From Tenacibaculum larymnensis (lineage in GTDB: Bacteria > Bacteroidota > Bacteroidia > Flavobacteriales > Flavobacteriaceae), in NCBI RefSeq assembly GCF_028829235.1, contig NZ_JAIWJY010000001.1, positions 496,001 to 560,000 of the forward strand: a DNA stretch of 64,000 bases. Direction: 5' to 3'. Below the pieces are notes generated by a model, which worked only from the letters and a program-made list of their open reading frames with translations, was not told the origin of the DNA and made no database searches. A program made the translations under genes and the position numbers. Shown here piece after piece: positions 36,394 to 43,936 of the stretch. How positions within the stretch are numbered: position 1 is the first letter of the stretch; every line of letters starts with the position of its first letter.

Positions 36394-36923
36394 ATATTTA
36401 AATAAATAATTTCCCAGTTATGATTGTTGCTTTTGTAGGTTTTTAACGTTTTAAAACCAATGGCTTTGTGCGCATTCATTGAACGCGTATTTTCTTCATC
36501 TACTTCAGTAATAATAGAATGGTATATTCCAGTGAATTCCTCTTTCATTTTAGTATATAACCCTCTAAAAATACCTTTTCCACGAAAGTTTTTGCCTATA
36601 CATACTTGCCCCATTAAAATATACGGTTTGGCTCCTTTTGAAGTTGTATCTATTTCATCAAACATAGGAATGAGAGTTGGAATGTCATTTCTAAAACTTT
36701 TAGACATTGAAAGAGCATAGCCAATGACTTTACCATCATTCCTAGCAATAATATGCGGGTGCATATCGTTCATTTTTTGAAGTATTTCTAAATCATGACG
36801 AACAGTAACAAAACCCTGTTCTTTTTTATCTGTTTCTGATAATTTTTCAGGCAAATTTTGTCGCTGTAAATCCAATATCTGAAGCAAATCGGTTTGGTTA
36901 GTAGCCGTAATAAATTCAATCAT
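36390..36923 (-). CDS. GNAT family N-acetyltransferase
   Basis: A 177-residue acetyltransferase of the GNAT fold; GQVCIGKNFRGKGIFRGLY contains the acetyl-CoA pyrophosphate loop (R/Q-x-x-G-x-G/A type). The substrate is unknown. I place the start at the ATG at 36923 (MIEFITATNQ) because a longer frame to 36983 would run into the tRNA-Ala gene. Only 14 bp separate the 3' end of the tRNA from this start, so the mRNA may arise by read-through and processing of the tRNA transcript. Confidence 0.85.
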   Translation of the reverse strand: MIEFITATNQTDLLQILDLQRQNLPEKLSETDKKEQGFVTVRHDLEILQKMNDMHPHIIARNDGKVIGYALSMSKSFRNDIPTLIPMFDEIDTTSKGAKPYILMGQVCIGKNFRGKGIFRGLYTKMKEEFTGIYHSIITEVDEENTRSMNAHKAIGFKTLKTYKSNNHNWEIIYLNI

Positions 36924-36937
36924 GATTAAAAAAATAG

Positions 36938-37011
36938 TGGAGCATATCGGAGTCGAACCGATGACCTTTTGACTGCCAGTCAAACGCTCTAGCCAACTGA
37001 GCTAATGCCCC
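36938..37011 (-). tRNA. tRNA-Ala (anticodon GGC)
   Basis: 74 nt on the minus strand fold into a full cloverleaf: acceptor GGGGCAT/ATGCTCC with the G3:U70 alanine identity pair, D-arm AGCTCAGTTGGCTAGAGC, anticodon stem TTTGA/TCAAA around loop CTGGCAG, and T-loop GGTTCGACTCC. The discriminator base is A, and CCA is not encoded. Confidence 0.96.
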
Positions 37012-37041
37012 TTAAAACTACCTCTTCCAAATATAGTATTT

Positions 37042-37464
37042 TTAAGGATGCGCATTGACCCAAACCTCACCATCTTTAAAAAACTCTTTTTTCCATATAG
37101 GAACCGTTTCTTTTAAAGTGTCAATAGCATACTGGCAAGCTTCAAAAGCAGCTTTTCTATGTGGAGAAGAAACGGTAATAATCACAGGAACGTCACCAAT
37201 AGTTAACAAACCTTCTGCATGATGAATGGCAATCTTTGTGACTCCAAATTTTTCTAAGGCAGCATCTGCAATTTTTTGCATTTCTTTAATTGCCATAGGC
37301 TTGTAAGTAGAAAAATCAAGTTGTGTAACCTCTTTTTTTTGAGTAGCATTTCTTACAGTACCCACAAAAACAGCAATTCCACCACAAGAAGAATCAGCTA
37401 CAAAATCATAACATTCTTGTAGGTTAAGTTTATCCGAAGTTATTTTTATAGAAGTTGTATTCAT
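37042..37464 (-). CDS. moaE: Molybdopterin synthase catalytic subunit MoaE
   Basis: A 140-residue MoaE protein. CGGIAVFVGTVRNATQKKEV, the IAIHHAEGLLTIGDVPV strand and the C-terminal PIWKKEFFKDG with its catalytic lysines are all family signatures. With thiocarboxylated MoaD it inserts two sulfurs into precursor Z to form molybdopterin. The partner MoaD is encoded separately at 51248-51490, and no other molybdenum cofactor genes are in the window. I use the ATG at 37464; an upstream start at 37488 is less likely. Confidence 0.92.
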   Translation of the reverse strand: MNTTSIKITSDKLNLQECYDFVADSSCGGIAVFVGTVRNATQKKEVTQLDFSTYKPMAIKEMQKIADAALEKFGVTKIAIHHAEGLLTIGDVPVIITVSSPHRKAAFEACQYAIDTLKETVPIWKKEFFKDGEVWVNAHP

Positions 37465-37541
37465 ATTGTTAGCACGTAAGTTTAACAAAGATATAAGATT
37501 GAAAGCTCAAAAAGAATAGAAACCAATCAGATTTAAATAAT

Positions 37542-37549
37542 TATTTTTG
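37542..37549 (+). promoter_or_regulatory. Candidate -7 box for pgk
   Basis: TATTTTTG (TAnnTTTG) 26 bp before the pgk ATG, in the divergent gap between moaE and pgk. Confidence 0.45.
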
Positions 37550-37575
37550 TTAGCTGAAACAGAACACAACTTAAG

Positions 37576-38763
37576 ATGAAAACATTGAACGATTTCAATT
37601 TTGAAAATAAAAAAGCATTAATCCGAGTAGATTTTAATGTGCCTTTAAACGGTACTTTTGAAGTAACTGACGATACAAGAATTCAAGCAGCAAAACCAAC
37701 TATTATAAAAATATTAGAAGATGGTGGTAGCTGTGTTTTAATGTCTCACTTAGGGCGTCCAAAAGGAAAAGAAGATCAATTTTCGTTACGTCATATTGTT
37801 AACAAAGTAACTGAAGTGTTAGGTGTACAAGTTAAGTTTGTAGATGACTGTATTGGGGCAACTGTTCAAGAGGCAGTAGCAAATTTAAAAAGCGGAGAAG
37901 TTTTATTATTAGAAAATTTACGTTTTTACCCAGAAGAAAAAGCAGGTGATGTTGCTTTCGCTGAACAATTATCTAAATGGGGAGATGTATATGTAAATGA
38001 CGCTTTTGGTACAGCACACAGAGCACATGCTTCTACTGCAATTATTGCACAGTTTTTTCCAGAAAATAAATGCTTCGGAAATTTATTAGCAACAGAGATT
38101 GAAAGTATTGATAAAGTATTAAATAATTCAGAAAAACCAGTAACTGCGATTTTAGGAGGAGCAAAAGTGTCGTCTAAAATTGGAGTGATTGAAAATATTA
38201 TTGAAAAGGTAGATCATATTATTGTTGGTGGTGGAATGACGTTTACGTTTATTGAAGCTTTAGGAGGAAAAATTGGAAACTCATTAGTTGAAGAAGATAA
38301 ATTAGATTTGGCATTAGAGATTTTAGCCAAAGCGAAAGAAAATAATACAGAAATTCACTTGCCAGTAGATGCAGTTATTGCAGATGCTTTTTCAAAAGAT
38401 GCCAATACACAAGTAGTAGACACGAATGAAATTCCTGATGGATGGATGGGGTTAGATTGTGGACCTAAAACTGTTGAAAAGTTTGCTGAAGTTATCGCAA
38501 AGTCTAAAACGATTTTATGGAATGGGCCTTTAGGTGTTTTTGAAATGGAAAAATTTGCCCAAGGAACTATTGGTTTAGGAAATGCGATTGCGGAAGCTAC
38601 TAAAAATGGAGCTTTCTCGTTAGTAGGAGGAGGAGATTCGGTTGCTGCTGTAAAACAATTCGGATTTGCGGATAAAGTGAGTTATGTATCTACAGGTGGA
38701 GGAGCGATGTTAGAAATGTTAGAAGGACAAACCTTACCAGGAATTGAAGCAATTTTAAAATAA
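37576..38763 (+). CDS. pgk: Phosphoglycerate kinase
   Basis: A 395-residue phosphoglycerate kinase. [10 protein letters not shown] near residue 18 is the signature; [42 protein letters not shown] and the late nucleotide-site [13 protein letters not shown] are all present, and the length is normal. It transfers phosphate from 1,3-bisphosphoglycerate to ADP in glycolysis. It is a single-gene unit followed by a palindromic repeat. Confidence 0.98.
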   Translation: MKTLNDFNFENKKALIRVDFNVPLNGTFEVTDDTRIQAAKPTIIKILEDGGSCVLMSHLGRPKGKEDQFSLRHIVNKVTEVLGVQVKFVDDCIGATVQEAVANLKSGEVLLLENLRFYPEEKAGDVAFAEQLSKWGDVYVNDAFGTAHRAHASTAIIAQFFPENKCFGNLLATEIESIDKVLNNSEKPVTAILGGAKVSSKIGVIENIIEKVDHIIVGGGMTFTFIEALGGKIGNSLVEEDKLDLALEILAKAKENNTEIHLPVDAVIADAFSKDANTQVVDTNEIPDGWMGLDCGPKTVEKFAEVIAKSKTILWNGPLGVFEMEKFAQGTIGLGNAIAEATKNGAFSLVGGGDSVAAVKQFGFADKVSYVSTGGGAMLEMLEGQTLPGIEAILK

Positions 38764-38766
38764 TTC

Positions 38767-38851
38767 GTCATTTCGAGCGGTAGCGAGAAATCTCATTAAG
38801 GAAGTAACTTTCAAGTTAAAGATTTCTCAATCTAAACTCTTTCGAAATGAC
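38767..38851. repeat. REP-like palindromic element
   Basis: Two nested inverted repeats: GTCATTTCGA (38767-38776) with TCGAAATGAC (38842-38851), and GAGAAATCT (38785-38793) with AGATTTCTC (38820-38828). The whole would fold into one long hairpin of about 85 nt. Elements starting CGTCATTTCGAGCG...GAGAAATCTC are, as I recall, a common intergenic repeat of Flavobacteriia. It may also stop or stabilise the pgk transcript. Confidence 0.75.
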
Positions 38852-38895
38852 TATTGGTTTGCAGTAAAGTAAGCCTTTAATAATTACAGAATAAT

Positions 38896-39936
38896 ATGAA
38901 ATATACAACACTACCCAATACCGATGTAAAAGTTTCAAAAATTTGTTTAGGAACTATGACATGGGGACGACAAAATACAGAAGCCGAAGGTCATGAACAA
39001 ATGGATTATGCCTTAGAACAAGGGGTAAATTTTTTTGATACTGCAGAATTATATTCAGTTCCAGCTACACCAGAAACATATGGTGCTACAGAAAAAATCA
39101 TAGGCTCTTGGTTTAAAAAAACAGGAAACAGAGAAAAAGTAGTGTTGGCATCTAAAATCGCAGGAGGAGGTGATTACACAGCTCATATTAGAACAGGTGG
39201 TTTCAACAGAAAGAATATAAGTGAAGCAATTGAAGGTAGCTTAAAACGCTTACAAACCGATTATATCGACTTATACCAACTGCATTGGCCAGATCGTGGG
39301 GTAAACTGTTTTGGAGTACGTGATTATCCGTATAAAACGGCTGCAGAAGAAGCTGAAAAGCATTTAGAAATTTTAGAAACGCTGAATGACTTTGTGAAAC
39401 AAGGAAAGATTAAACACGTTGGTTTGTCTAACGAAACACCTTGGGGAACGATGAAATACTTACAAACTGCAGAACAACATGGTTTACCAAGAATGGTGAC
39501 AATTCAAAACTCATACTCATTAATTCATAGAGGGTATGAAGTAGGAATGTCCGAGGTTTCGATGAGAGAAAATATAGGTTTGTTAGCGTACTCTCCATTG
39601 GCACAAGGAGTATTAACAGGAAAATATATCGATGGAAAAACTCCAGAAGGAGCAAGGGGAACTTTATTTCCACGTTTTATTGCACGATATAAAAATGAAG
39701 GCTCGGAAAAAGCAGTTTTAGAGTATCAAAAAATAGCGAATAAACACGGATTAACCTTAACTGAACTATCATTAGCATATATCAATCAGTTGCCATTTGT
39801 AACGAGCAATATTATTGGAGCTACAAAAATGAGTCAGTTAAAAGAGAATATTAATTCTATTAATATTGAATTGTCTGATGCTATTTTAGCAGAGATAGAA
39901 ACTGTGCATAAAGTGATTCCAAATCCAGCGCCATAG
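38896..39936 (+). CDS. NAD(P)H-dependent aldo/keto reductase (Tas-like)
   Basis: A 346-residue aldo/keto reductase. FFDTAELYSVP carries the catalytic D and Y, YIDLYQLHWPDRG the barrel strand with the histidine, and SPLAQGVLTGKY and SNIIGATKMSQL the cofactor region. The RDYPYKTAAEEAEKHLE insertion places it with the Tas/AKR11-12-like group. The substrate is unknown. It stands alone and is followed by a strong terminator. Confidence 0.92.
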   Translation: MKYTTLPNTDVKVSKICLGTMTWGRQNTEAEGHEQMDYALEQGVNFFDTAELYSVPATPETYGATEKIIGSWFKKTGNREKVVLASKIAGGGDYTAHIRTGGFNRKNISEAIEGSLKRLQTDYIDLYQLHWPDRGVNCFGVRDYPYKTAAEEAEKHLEILETLNDFVKQGKIKHVGLSNETPWGTMKYLQTAEQHGLPRMVTIQNSYSLIHRGYEVGMSEVSMRENIGLLAYSPLAQGVLTGKYIDGKTPEGARGTLFPRFIARYKNEGSEKAVLEYQKIANKHGLTLTELSLAYINQLPFVTSNIIGATKMSQLKENINSINIELSDAILAEIETVHKVIPNPAP

Positions 39937-39956
39937 TTGGAGTGTAGATAAAAATG

Positions 39957-39989
39957 AAAACGCCTGAAAAATATTTTCAGGCGTTTTTT
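39957..39989 (+). terminator. Terminator after aldo/keto reductase gene
   Basis: Perfect 14-bp stem (39957-39970 and 39974-39987) with a 3-nt loop and a T run. It may work in both directions, protecting against the convergent small peptide gene. Confidence 0.92.
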
Positions 39990-40008
39990 ATATCAATATA
40001 TTTCGATA

Positions 40009-40191
40009 CTAACAAACACAGTGAGACCAATCTAAACCATACTTTTCCATTTGATCTTGAATGTAATAATTTCTATCTCTCCAACTAGAACTACAAAAGT
40101 CATCACAATCCATAAATGGTCTTCCTCCTTTAATTTCTTGTTGATCTTTTCTGTTTAATCTTTTTCCTAGATTTAAAATTTGTTTTTTCAT
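40009..40191 (-). CDS. Double-glycine leader peptide, bacteriocin/RiPP-like precursor
   Basis: A 60-residue peptide with an N-terminal leader MKKQILNLGKRLNRKDQQEI followed by K-GG at 22-23, the cleavage motif read by C39-peptidase ABC exporters. This leader style (MKKxILNLGKxLxxxxQxxIxGG) is widespread for small secreted peptides of Bacteroidota. The predicted mature part, residues 24-60, is polar and aromatic and has four cysteines (C29, C33, C58, C60), suggesting disulfides or thioether rings. No exporter, modification enzyme or immunity gene lies nearby, so processing would be by proteins encoded elsewhere. Activity as a bacteriocin or signal is unproven. Confidence 0.75.
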   Translation of the reverse strand: MKKQILNLGKRLNRKDQQEIKGGRPFMDCDDFCSSSWRDRNYYIQDQMEKYGLDWSHCVC

Positions 40192-40200
40192 AATAATAAC

Positions 40201-40223
40201 GATTTAATTAATTTGATTAAATC
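40201..40223. promoter_or_regulatory. Inverted repeat in front of the leader-peptide gene
   Basis: GATTTAAT (40201-40208) and ATTAAATC (40216-40223) form an 8-bp inverted repeat with a 7-bp spacer, ending 9 bp before the start codon at 40191. It could be an operator or a 5' UTR hairpin. The remaining gap to 40410 is AT-rich and shows no gene I can support. Confidence 0.35.
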
Positions 40224-40410
40224 CCTGAACATTTTATAGACACTCAAGGTTTATGTCTATTTTTTCTCGCGAAAGAATTTTAATGAGTTTAAAAATACTA
40301 TTTTTATTGTAAATACTCACAAAATCAGTAATTTAATTCTATTGGGGTGTTGTTTTGATAAGGTAGAAAGGGTAGGTTATTATAAAAATGAAAATATTTT
40401 TGAAGTAATA

Positions 40411-40446
40411 AAAAACCGAAGTAATTATTACTTCGGTTTTTTTTGC
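40411..40446. terminator. Terminator of the DUF6370 lipoprotein gene
   Basis: Perfect 14-bp stem (40411-40424 and 40428-40441) with a 3-nt loop. On the minus strand it follows the gene ending at 40462. Both ends have A/T runs, so it can act either way. Confidence 0.88.
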
Positions 40447-40461
40447 CTTTTTTGTTTAAAA

Positions 40462-40767
40462 CTATTCTTCAATTATTTTAAAAGAGGTAGCTTTGAACCT
40501 TCCGTTTTCAACTTTTCCAGTAACTTCTGCTTTTCTAACAACATTGCAAAAACCGATGTTTTTATCATGGGCATCACCATAATCATCAATGTGTGCACCA
40601 TCAATAAAATAAGCATGTCCATCTACTTTTACAGCTAAATCACAGCCATGTTGGCTATCTAAACCAAACTTACATTGGCCACATGAAGCTTCTACTATTT
40701 GTGTTTTTTCTTTTGGAGTACTACAGGCAACGATTCCTAAGAATACTAAAATTAATAATTTTTTCAT
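40462..40767 (-). CDS. DUF6370 family lipoprotein
   Basis: A 101-residue lipoprotein: signal MKKLLILVFLGIVAC with the lipobox cysteine at 15, then a compact domain with ASCGQCKFGLDSQHGCDLAV, HAYFIDGAHIDDYGDAHD and FCNVVRKAEVTGKV. The conserved CxxC, GC and FC cysteines and several histidines suggest metal binding or a redox role, but the family (DUF6370) has no known function. Single-gene unit with its own terminator. Confidence 0.8.
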   Translation of the reverse strand: MKKLLILVFLGIVACSTPKEKTQIVEASCGQCKFGLDSQHGCDLAVKVDGHAYFIDGAHIDDYGDAHDKNIGFCNVVRKAEVTGKVENGRFKATSFKIIEE

Positions 40768-40795
40768 GTTGTGAATTTATAAAAATAAGCATAAA

Positions 40796-40823
40796 AAACC
40801 CAGAATAAATTTATTCTGGGTTT
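40796..40823 (-). terminator. Terminator of the 84-residue hypothetical gene
   Basis: A perfect 28-base palindrome (arms 40796-40809 and 40810-40823). The run of A at 40793-40798 gives a U tail when read on the minus strand, downstream of the gene ending at 40848. Confidence 0.88.
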
Positions 40824-40847
40824 AGTTAATTATGATATTTAAACCTC

Positions 40848-41102
40848 CTAGCTCTCCTCTTCACCAACAAGTTCTCCTTGCGTGGTTACAGAGCCAGTAG
40901 TTGCGTTTCCATATACTGGAGTTTCATTTCTTAGAATGTCAATTACTCTAGCAAAATTATCTGCTGTCATATATGGAGTCTCTTGTCTTTTCCCCTGAAA
41001 TGTTGTAAAGTAAAACTTACCCAAATCAATTTTAGGATCCCATAAAGCTTGATAACCTTTCAATTTTGTCCATCCTGTTGTTCCTTGTGCATAATGTGGC
41101 AT
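40848..41102 (-). CDS. Small hypothetical protein
   Basis: An 84-residue protein without signal peptide, membrane segment or cysteine. It begins MPHYAQGTTGWTKLKGYQAL, has a central FYFTTFQGKRQETPYMTADN segment and ends in an acidic, threonine-rich tail (LVGEEES). I do not recognise the family. Support for it being real comes from codon use like its neighbours, an ATG start, a long upstream non-coding stretch and a dedicated terminator. The composition suggests a small soluble cytoplasmic protein. Confidence 0.65.
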   Translation of the reverse strand: MPHYAQGTTGWTKLKGYQALWDPKIDLGKFYFTTFQGKRQETPYMTADNFARVIDILRNETPVYGNATTGSVTTQGELVGEEES

Positions 41103-41242
41103 AATATGTTAGTTTGAGGTTAATAGTAGTGTAAAACTATCAAAAAACACAACTAACAAAGGTTACCTATTCCCTGTTTTTCATAGGGATATACTCCTGA
41201 TTTTTTAAGGATAAAATGACTTATTTACTAGATGATATATAA

Positions 41243-42211
41243 TTAGTATCCTATCTTTTCTCTAACTCTCTGTAGCACATCTTTGGCAATTAAACGAGCT
41301 TTTTCTGCACCTACAGCTAAAGCTTCATCAATTTCATGACGGTTTTCCATGTAGTGATTATACTTAGCGCGTACATCAGCAAACTTATCGATAATCAATT
41401 CATATAAAGCTTGTTTTGCATGTCCGTAGCCATAACCACCATTTTCATAATTAGTACGCATTTCGGCTATTTGCTCTTCAGAAGCTAATAATTTATACAA
41501 AGCGAAAACATTATCAGTATCTGGATCTTTTGGATCTTCTAGAGCTTTACTGTCTGTTTGAATCCCCATAACTTGCTTACGTAACTTCTTGTCTGGTAAG
41601 AAAATGTTGATGAAATTATTTCGAGATTTACTCATTTTTTCACCATCAGTTCCAGGAACTAATTTTGTGTTTTCATTTATCTTTGCTTGAGGTGGAACTA
41701 AAGTTTCACCCACAATATTATTAAACCTGTTAGCAACGTCGCGTGTCATTTCTAAATGCTGCAATTGATCTTTTCCTACAGGAACAACTTCAGCATCATA
41801 CAATAAAATGTCAGCTGCCATTAACATAGGGTAGGTAAATAACCCAGCATTTACATCAGCTAAACGATCAGCTTTATCTTTAAAACCATGTGCTAATGTT
41901 AAACGTTGGTATGGAAAAAAACAGCTTAAATACCAAGTTAATTCAGTAACTTCAGGAATATCACTTTGGCGATAAAATACTGTTTTATTAATGTCAATAC
42001 CACAGGCAAGCCAAGTAGCCGCAACACTATAGGTGTTTTCTCGCAATTCGTTTCCGTCTTTAATCTGTGTTAAAGAATGCATGTCGGCAATAAAAATAAA
42101 CGATTCGTTTTTAGAATCATTTGCCATTTCAATTGCAGGTAAAATTGCTCCTAATAAATTCCCTAAATGTGGGGTTCCTGTACTTTGTACTCCTGTTAAA
42201 ATTCTTGACAT
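41243..42211 (-). CDS. trpS: Tryptophanyl-tRNA synthetase
   Basis: A 322-residue class I aminoacyl-tRNA synthetase. TGTPHLGNLLG is the HIGH-type motif near residue 12, and GEKMSKSRNNF near residue 192 is the KMSKS loop. It charges tRNA-Trp with tryptophan. Length and the DMHSLT and GKDQLQHLEMTRD segments are typical of the bacterial enzyme. A good promoter lies upstream on the minus strand. Confidence 0.97.
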   Translation of the reverse strand: MSRILTGVQSTGTPHLGNLLGAILPAIEMANDSKNESFIFIADMHSLTQIKDGNELRENTYSVAATWLACGIDINKTVFYRQSDIPEVTELTWYLSCFFPYQRLTLAHGFKDKADRLADVNAGLFTYPMLMAADILLYDAEVVPVGKDQLQHLEMTRDVANRFNNIVGETLVPPQAKINENTKLVPGTDGEKMSKSRNNFINIFLPDKKLRKQVMGIQTDSKALEDPKDPDTDNVFALYKLLASEEQIAEMRTNYENGGYGYGHAKQALYELIIDKFADVRAKYNHYMENRHEIDEALAVGAEKARLIAKDVLQRVREKIGY

Positions 42212-42256
42212 AAGTCTGTTTTGAAATGTTTTTAAATAAGTGCTTGCTTAAGTGAG

Positions 42257-42286
42257 CAAAAATAAGCTTAAAATTTATCAAACAAA
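42257..42286 (-). promoter_or_regulatory. Promoter of trpS
   Basis: On the minus strand, TTTG (42286-42283) is followed after 18 bp by TATTTTTG (42264-42257), matching the Bacteroidota promoter, 46 bp before the trpS ATG. Confidence 0.6.
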
Positions 42287-42382
42287 AGAAATTACTACAT
42301 TCGCATATTAGGGGAACCTTGATACTAAATTTTTTTGATAGAAGAAGTACAAGGTTAGTTAGTTGATTATAATTTAGAAGAA

Positions 42383-43174
42383 TTGAAGTATATATTTTTT
42401 CCTATTCGTTTTATTTGGCGTGTTTGGTTCTACACACTAATCGTAGTATCAATATTAATAATGGCGCCTTTTATGTTGGTTTTAACTTCAGATGAAAAAT
42501 ATTACCCAGTTTTTTGGAAGGTGGTAAGAGCATGGGCTTACTTTTTAATCTACGGAATGGGATTCCGATTAAAAGTTGAAAAAGAGCAAGAAATTGATCG
42601 AAATAAAAGTTATATGTTTTGTGCTAACCATGCGTCATTTATAGATCCATGGATTCTAATAGCTATGAGTAAAAACCCAATAGTTTTCGTTGGGAAGAAA
42701 GAATTAGCAAAATTTCCAATTTTTGGTTTCTTTTACAAAAAAGTGGTTATTGTAGTTGATAGAAGTGATTTAGAAAGCCGAAAAAGAGTATACGAAGAAG
42801 CTCATAGTAGGTTAAAGAATGGAACAAGTGTTGCTATTTTTCCTGAAGGATTAGTACCTGCTGAAAACATTGTTTTAGCACCGTTTAAAAACGGAGCATT
42901 TAGTTTAGCTGTTGAGCATCAAATACCAATTGTTCCTCAAGTGTATTATGACGGAAAACGTTTATTTTCTTGGGATTTTTTTAAAGGTTCTCCAGGAACA
43001 CTTAGAGTAAAACAATGCGCATTTATTGAAACAGGTAACTTAGAAGCTAAGGATAAGAAAAAACTTAAAGAAGAAACATATAGTGTGATATACAATGAAT
43101 TAATAAATGATGAGTTGTATATGAAAGATACTAATCGACCTAACAATGAGCGAGAATTTAAATCACCATTATAA
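42383..43174 (+). CDS. PlsC-family 1-acyl-glycerol-3-phosphate acyltransferase
   Basis: A 263-residue acyltransferase with an N-terminal membrane segment, NHASFID (H83, D88) as the HX4D motif, and FPEGLVPAE near residue 153, where the usual T/R of the FPEGTRS block are replaced. It is likely a lysophospholipid or related acyltransferase. The start is TTG at 42383, since no ATG lies in the right place before the conserved N-terminus. It overlaps the hemolysin III gene by 29 bp, so the two are co-translated. Confidence 0.87.
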   Translation: MKYIFFPIRFIWRVWFYTLIVVSILIMAPFMLVLTSDEKYYPVFWKVVRAWAYFLIYGMGFRLKVEKEQEIDRNKSYMFCANHASFIDPWILIAMSKNPIVFVGKKELAKFPIFGFFYKKVVIVVDRSDLESRKRVYEEAHSRLKNGTSVAIFPEGLVPAENIVLAPFKNGAFSLAVEHQIPIVPQVYYDGKRLFSWDFFKGSPGTLRVKQCAFIETGNLEAKDKKKLKEETYSVIYNELINDELYMKDTNRPNNEREFKSPL

Positions 43175-43787
43175 CGAAAAAGAAGAAAGGTTAAACATCC
43201 TTACTCACGGATTTGGTTTGCTACTTAGTATAGTAGCTCTTCCCTTTCTTATCCAAAAATCACTAAGTTATCATAGCTTTTGGAAAGCTGCTAGTTTCTG
43301 TATTTACGGATTGAGTTTAGTAATTTTATATGCAGCATCTACTTTTTATCACGCAGCTAAAAAACCTAAGCTTAGACGAAGACTTAATATTTTTGATCAT
43401 GCAGCCATTTATGTATTAATAGCCGGAACGTATACTCCGTTTTGTTTGGTTGTATTACCACCAAAACTAGGTTGGTATATGTTTATTTTTGTTTGGCTAT
43501 TTGCCATTACCGGAGTTGTATTAAAGTTATTTTTTACAGGACGGTTTGATAAACTATCAACTGCGTTGTACTTATTAATGGGGTGGCAAGTTGTTTTTGT
43601 AATAAAACCTTTAATGGAAAACTTATCAAATGAAGGGTTGTCGTATCTTTTTCTTGGTGGAGTTTTTTATACTGTAGGAGCTATTTTCTATTCCTTAAAA
43701 AAAATAAAGTATAGTCATGCAACCTTCCATGTTTTTGTATTGTTGGGTAGTTTGAGTCATTTTTTAGCTATTTTCTTTATTGACTAA
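43146..43787 (+). CDS. Hemolysin III / PAQR family membrane protein
   Basis: A 213-residue protein with seven hydrophobic segments and the conserved histidine and acidic residues of the PAQR/hemolysin III (YqfA/TrhA) family: NILTHGFGLL near the N-terminus, ASTFYHAAKKPKLRRRLNIFDHAAIYVLIAG split across spans 3-4, and SHATFHVFVLLGS at the end. In bacteria such proteins affect membrane lipid and energy balance; direct haemolysis is doubtful. It overlaps the acyltransferase gene upstream, which suits a lipid-related role. Confidence 0.9.
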   Translation: MSENLNHHYNEKEERLNILTHGFGLLLSIVALPFLIQKSLSYHSFWKAASFCIYGLSLVILYAASTFYHAAKKPKLRRRLNIFDHAAIYVLIAGTYTPFCLVVLPPKLGWYMFIFVWLFAITGVVLKLFFTGRFDKLSTALYLLMGWQVVFVIKPLMENLSNEGLSYLFLGGVFYTVGAIFYSLKKIKYSHATFHVFVLLGSLSHFLAIFFID

Positions 43788-43936
43788 CTTTTTACGGTAA
43801 AAAAATAAAATATCTGTAAAATTAAAGTTAAAAAACTTGTTATAGGTAATTTATTGTTTGTATTGGTTAGTATTGTATCAAATTGATTTGATTTATAACT
43901 GTAGGTTTGTTTTAAGTAATTTAAAATCAATCAATT

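Noticed and set aside
36923-36983. Longer N-terminus of the GNAT protein
   Set aside because: It would be translated from inside the tRNA-Ala gene; the ATG at 36923 fits the family start.
40342-40638. 98-codon plus-strand frame starting with TTG
   Set aside because: It runs across a perfect terminator hairpin and lies antisense to the DUF6370 lipoprotein gene, which has a lipobox and conserved cysteines.
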